Assembly (NCBI RefSeq): GCF_000282135.1
Contig: NZ_AKJW01000082.1
Span: forward strand, 1 to 64,000
Source: Herbaspirillum sp. CF444
Lineage (GTDB): Bacteria > Pseudomonadota > Gammaproteobacteria > Burkholderiales > Burkholderiaceae_D
Reading direction: 5' to 3'
DNA length: 64,000 bases
Position 1 is the stretch's first letter. Each line of letters opens with the position of its first letter. A program made the position numbers and the translations under genes. The notes beneath the pieces are model-generated. The model did not search any database, was not told the DNA's origin, and worked only from the letters and a program-made list of their open reading frames with translations. Shown here piece by piece: positions 63,456 to 64,000 of the stretch.

Positions 63456-64000
63456 CATGACAGCCAACAAGAAAAAATCCTTCGACCGCCACGCCATCTG
63501 GCAACTCATCAAACCATACTGGATATCGGAAGAACGGGGAAAGGCCTGGGGCCTGCTCGCGGTCATCATCGCGCTGGTGCTGGTCATGGTCTATATCAAC
63601 GTGCTCATCACCGACTGGAATCGCACCATGTACGATTCCATGCAAAACAAGGATTACGTCGCGTTCAAAGGCCTGCTGTGGCAATTCAGCTATCTGGCCT
63701 TTGCCTACATCGTCGTGGCCACCGCGCGCATCTACCTGACGCAATCGCTGCAGATCCGCTGGCGCAGCTGGATGACCGACAAGTACATGGCGAAGTGGCT
63801 GGCGCATCACGCCTACTATCGCATGGAGCAGGGCCACATCGCCGACAACCCCGACCAGCGTATCGCCGAGGATCTGCGTTCGCTGACGTCGAATACCATC
63901 AGCCTGGTGCTGGGCTTCATCTCCAGCGCCGTCACGCTGGTGTCTTTCGTCGGCATCCTGTGGGCCATCAGCGGCCCGGTATCGTTTGCCTTCATGCATT
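63456..64000 (+). CDS. SbmA/BacA-like ABC transporter, 5' part
   Basis: 181 codons visible; the gene runs off the window. An N-terminal cytoplasmic segment (KKSFDRHAIWQLIKPYWISEERGKAW is the family-like opening, here only partly quoted) precedes a first membrane helix (LAVIIALVLVMVYINVLI). Then TDWNRTMYDSMQNKDYVAFKG, RIYLTQSLQIRWRSWMTDKY and NPDQRIAEDLR, all typical of the SbmA/BacA-like transporter fold with or without a C-terminal ATPase (YddA/ExsE group). These import peptides or cobalamin-like compounds. ATG 63456 is the first in-frame start before the family similarity; the ribosome site is weak. Confidence 0.85.

Overview
The window is a chromosomal origin region of a betaproteobacterium, most likely an Oxalobacteraceae member close to Herbaspirillum. 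This rests on the dnaA-dnaN-gyrB block (minus strand) facing mnmG-rsmG-parA-parB (plus strand), a perfect parS site, high GC with strong third-position GC in most genes, and the typical betaproteobacterial gene content. No database was searched, so the genus is an inference. No tRNA, rRNA, CRISPR array, transposase or integrase was seen.

Layout. 0-1.7 kb: a degenerate ABC ATPase, a small secreted Cys-rich protein and an AHSA1/SRPBCC protein. 1.8-6.2 kb: an AT-richer restriction island (McrB-N/HNH nuclease, GIY-YIG/DUF4357 protein, PD-(D/E)XK nuclease, beta-class DNA methyltransferase) sitting directly against the 3' end of gyrB. 6.3-11.9 kb: gyrB, dnaN, dnaA. 12-15.4 kb: a class II glutamine amidotransferase, two related small-protein genes whose 3' ends carry the same CCTCCTCCC element plus terminator, and a LysR regulator. 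15.5-18.6 kb: an asmA-like gene, then two copies of an origin module (DnaA box, 157 bp, DnaA box, four CTA trios, AT-rich tract) on either side of a ferredoxin gene. I read this as oriC. 18.6-28.3 kb: a catabolic and uptake block (LysR, mmsA-like dehydrogenase, GMC oxidoreductase, branched-chain-type ABC transporter). 28.4-31.4 kb: a UvrD-like helicase and a TSUP exporter preceded by a possible structured leader. 31.5-37.4 kb: parS sites, mnmG, rsmG, a lipocalin, a LysE exporter, parA, parB. 37.4-41.7 kb: a tautomerase, a GlxA-type regulator, an M24 peptidase and an ABC exporter.

41.9-63 kb is the most unusual block. A 2560-residue secreted protein made of DUF11 and SdrD-B-like repeats is translationally coupled to a 1520-residue OmpA-domain/beta-barrel protein. 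Around them lie two sensor kinases (7TMR-DISM type and CHASE2 type), three response regulators (two are paralogues) and a LysM/FecR/FN3 protein. Upstream of the giant gene are six GTCAG-like decamers in exact 10-bp register, a likely response-regulator operator, and two matching decamers lie upstream of the FecR gene. I infer one envelope or surface-structure regulon. The window ends inside an SbmA/BacA-like ABC transporter gene.

The observations I rate highest are the duplicated origin module, the decamer operator with the giant surface-protein pair, and the twin small-protein/CCTCCTCCC units.
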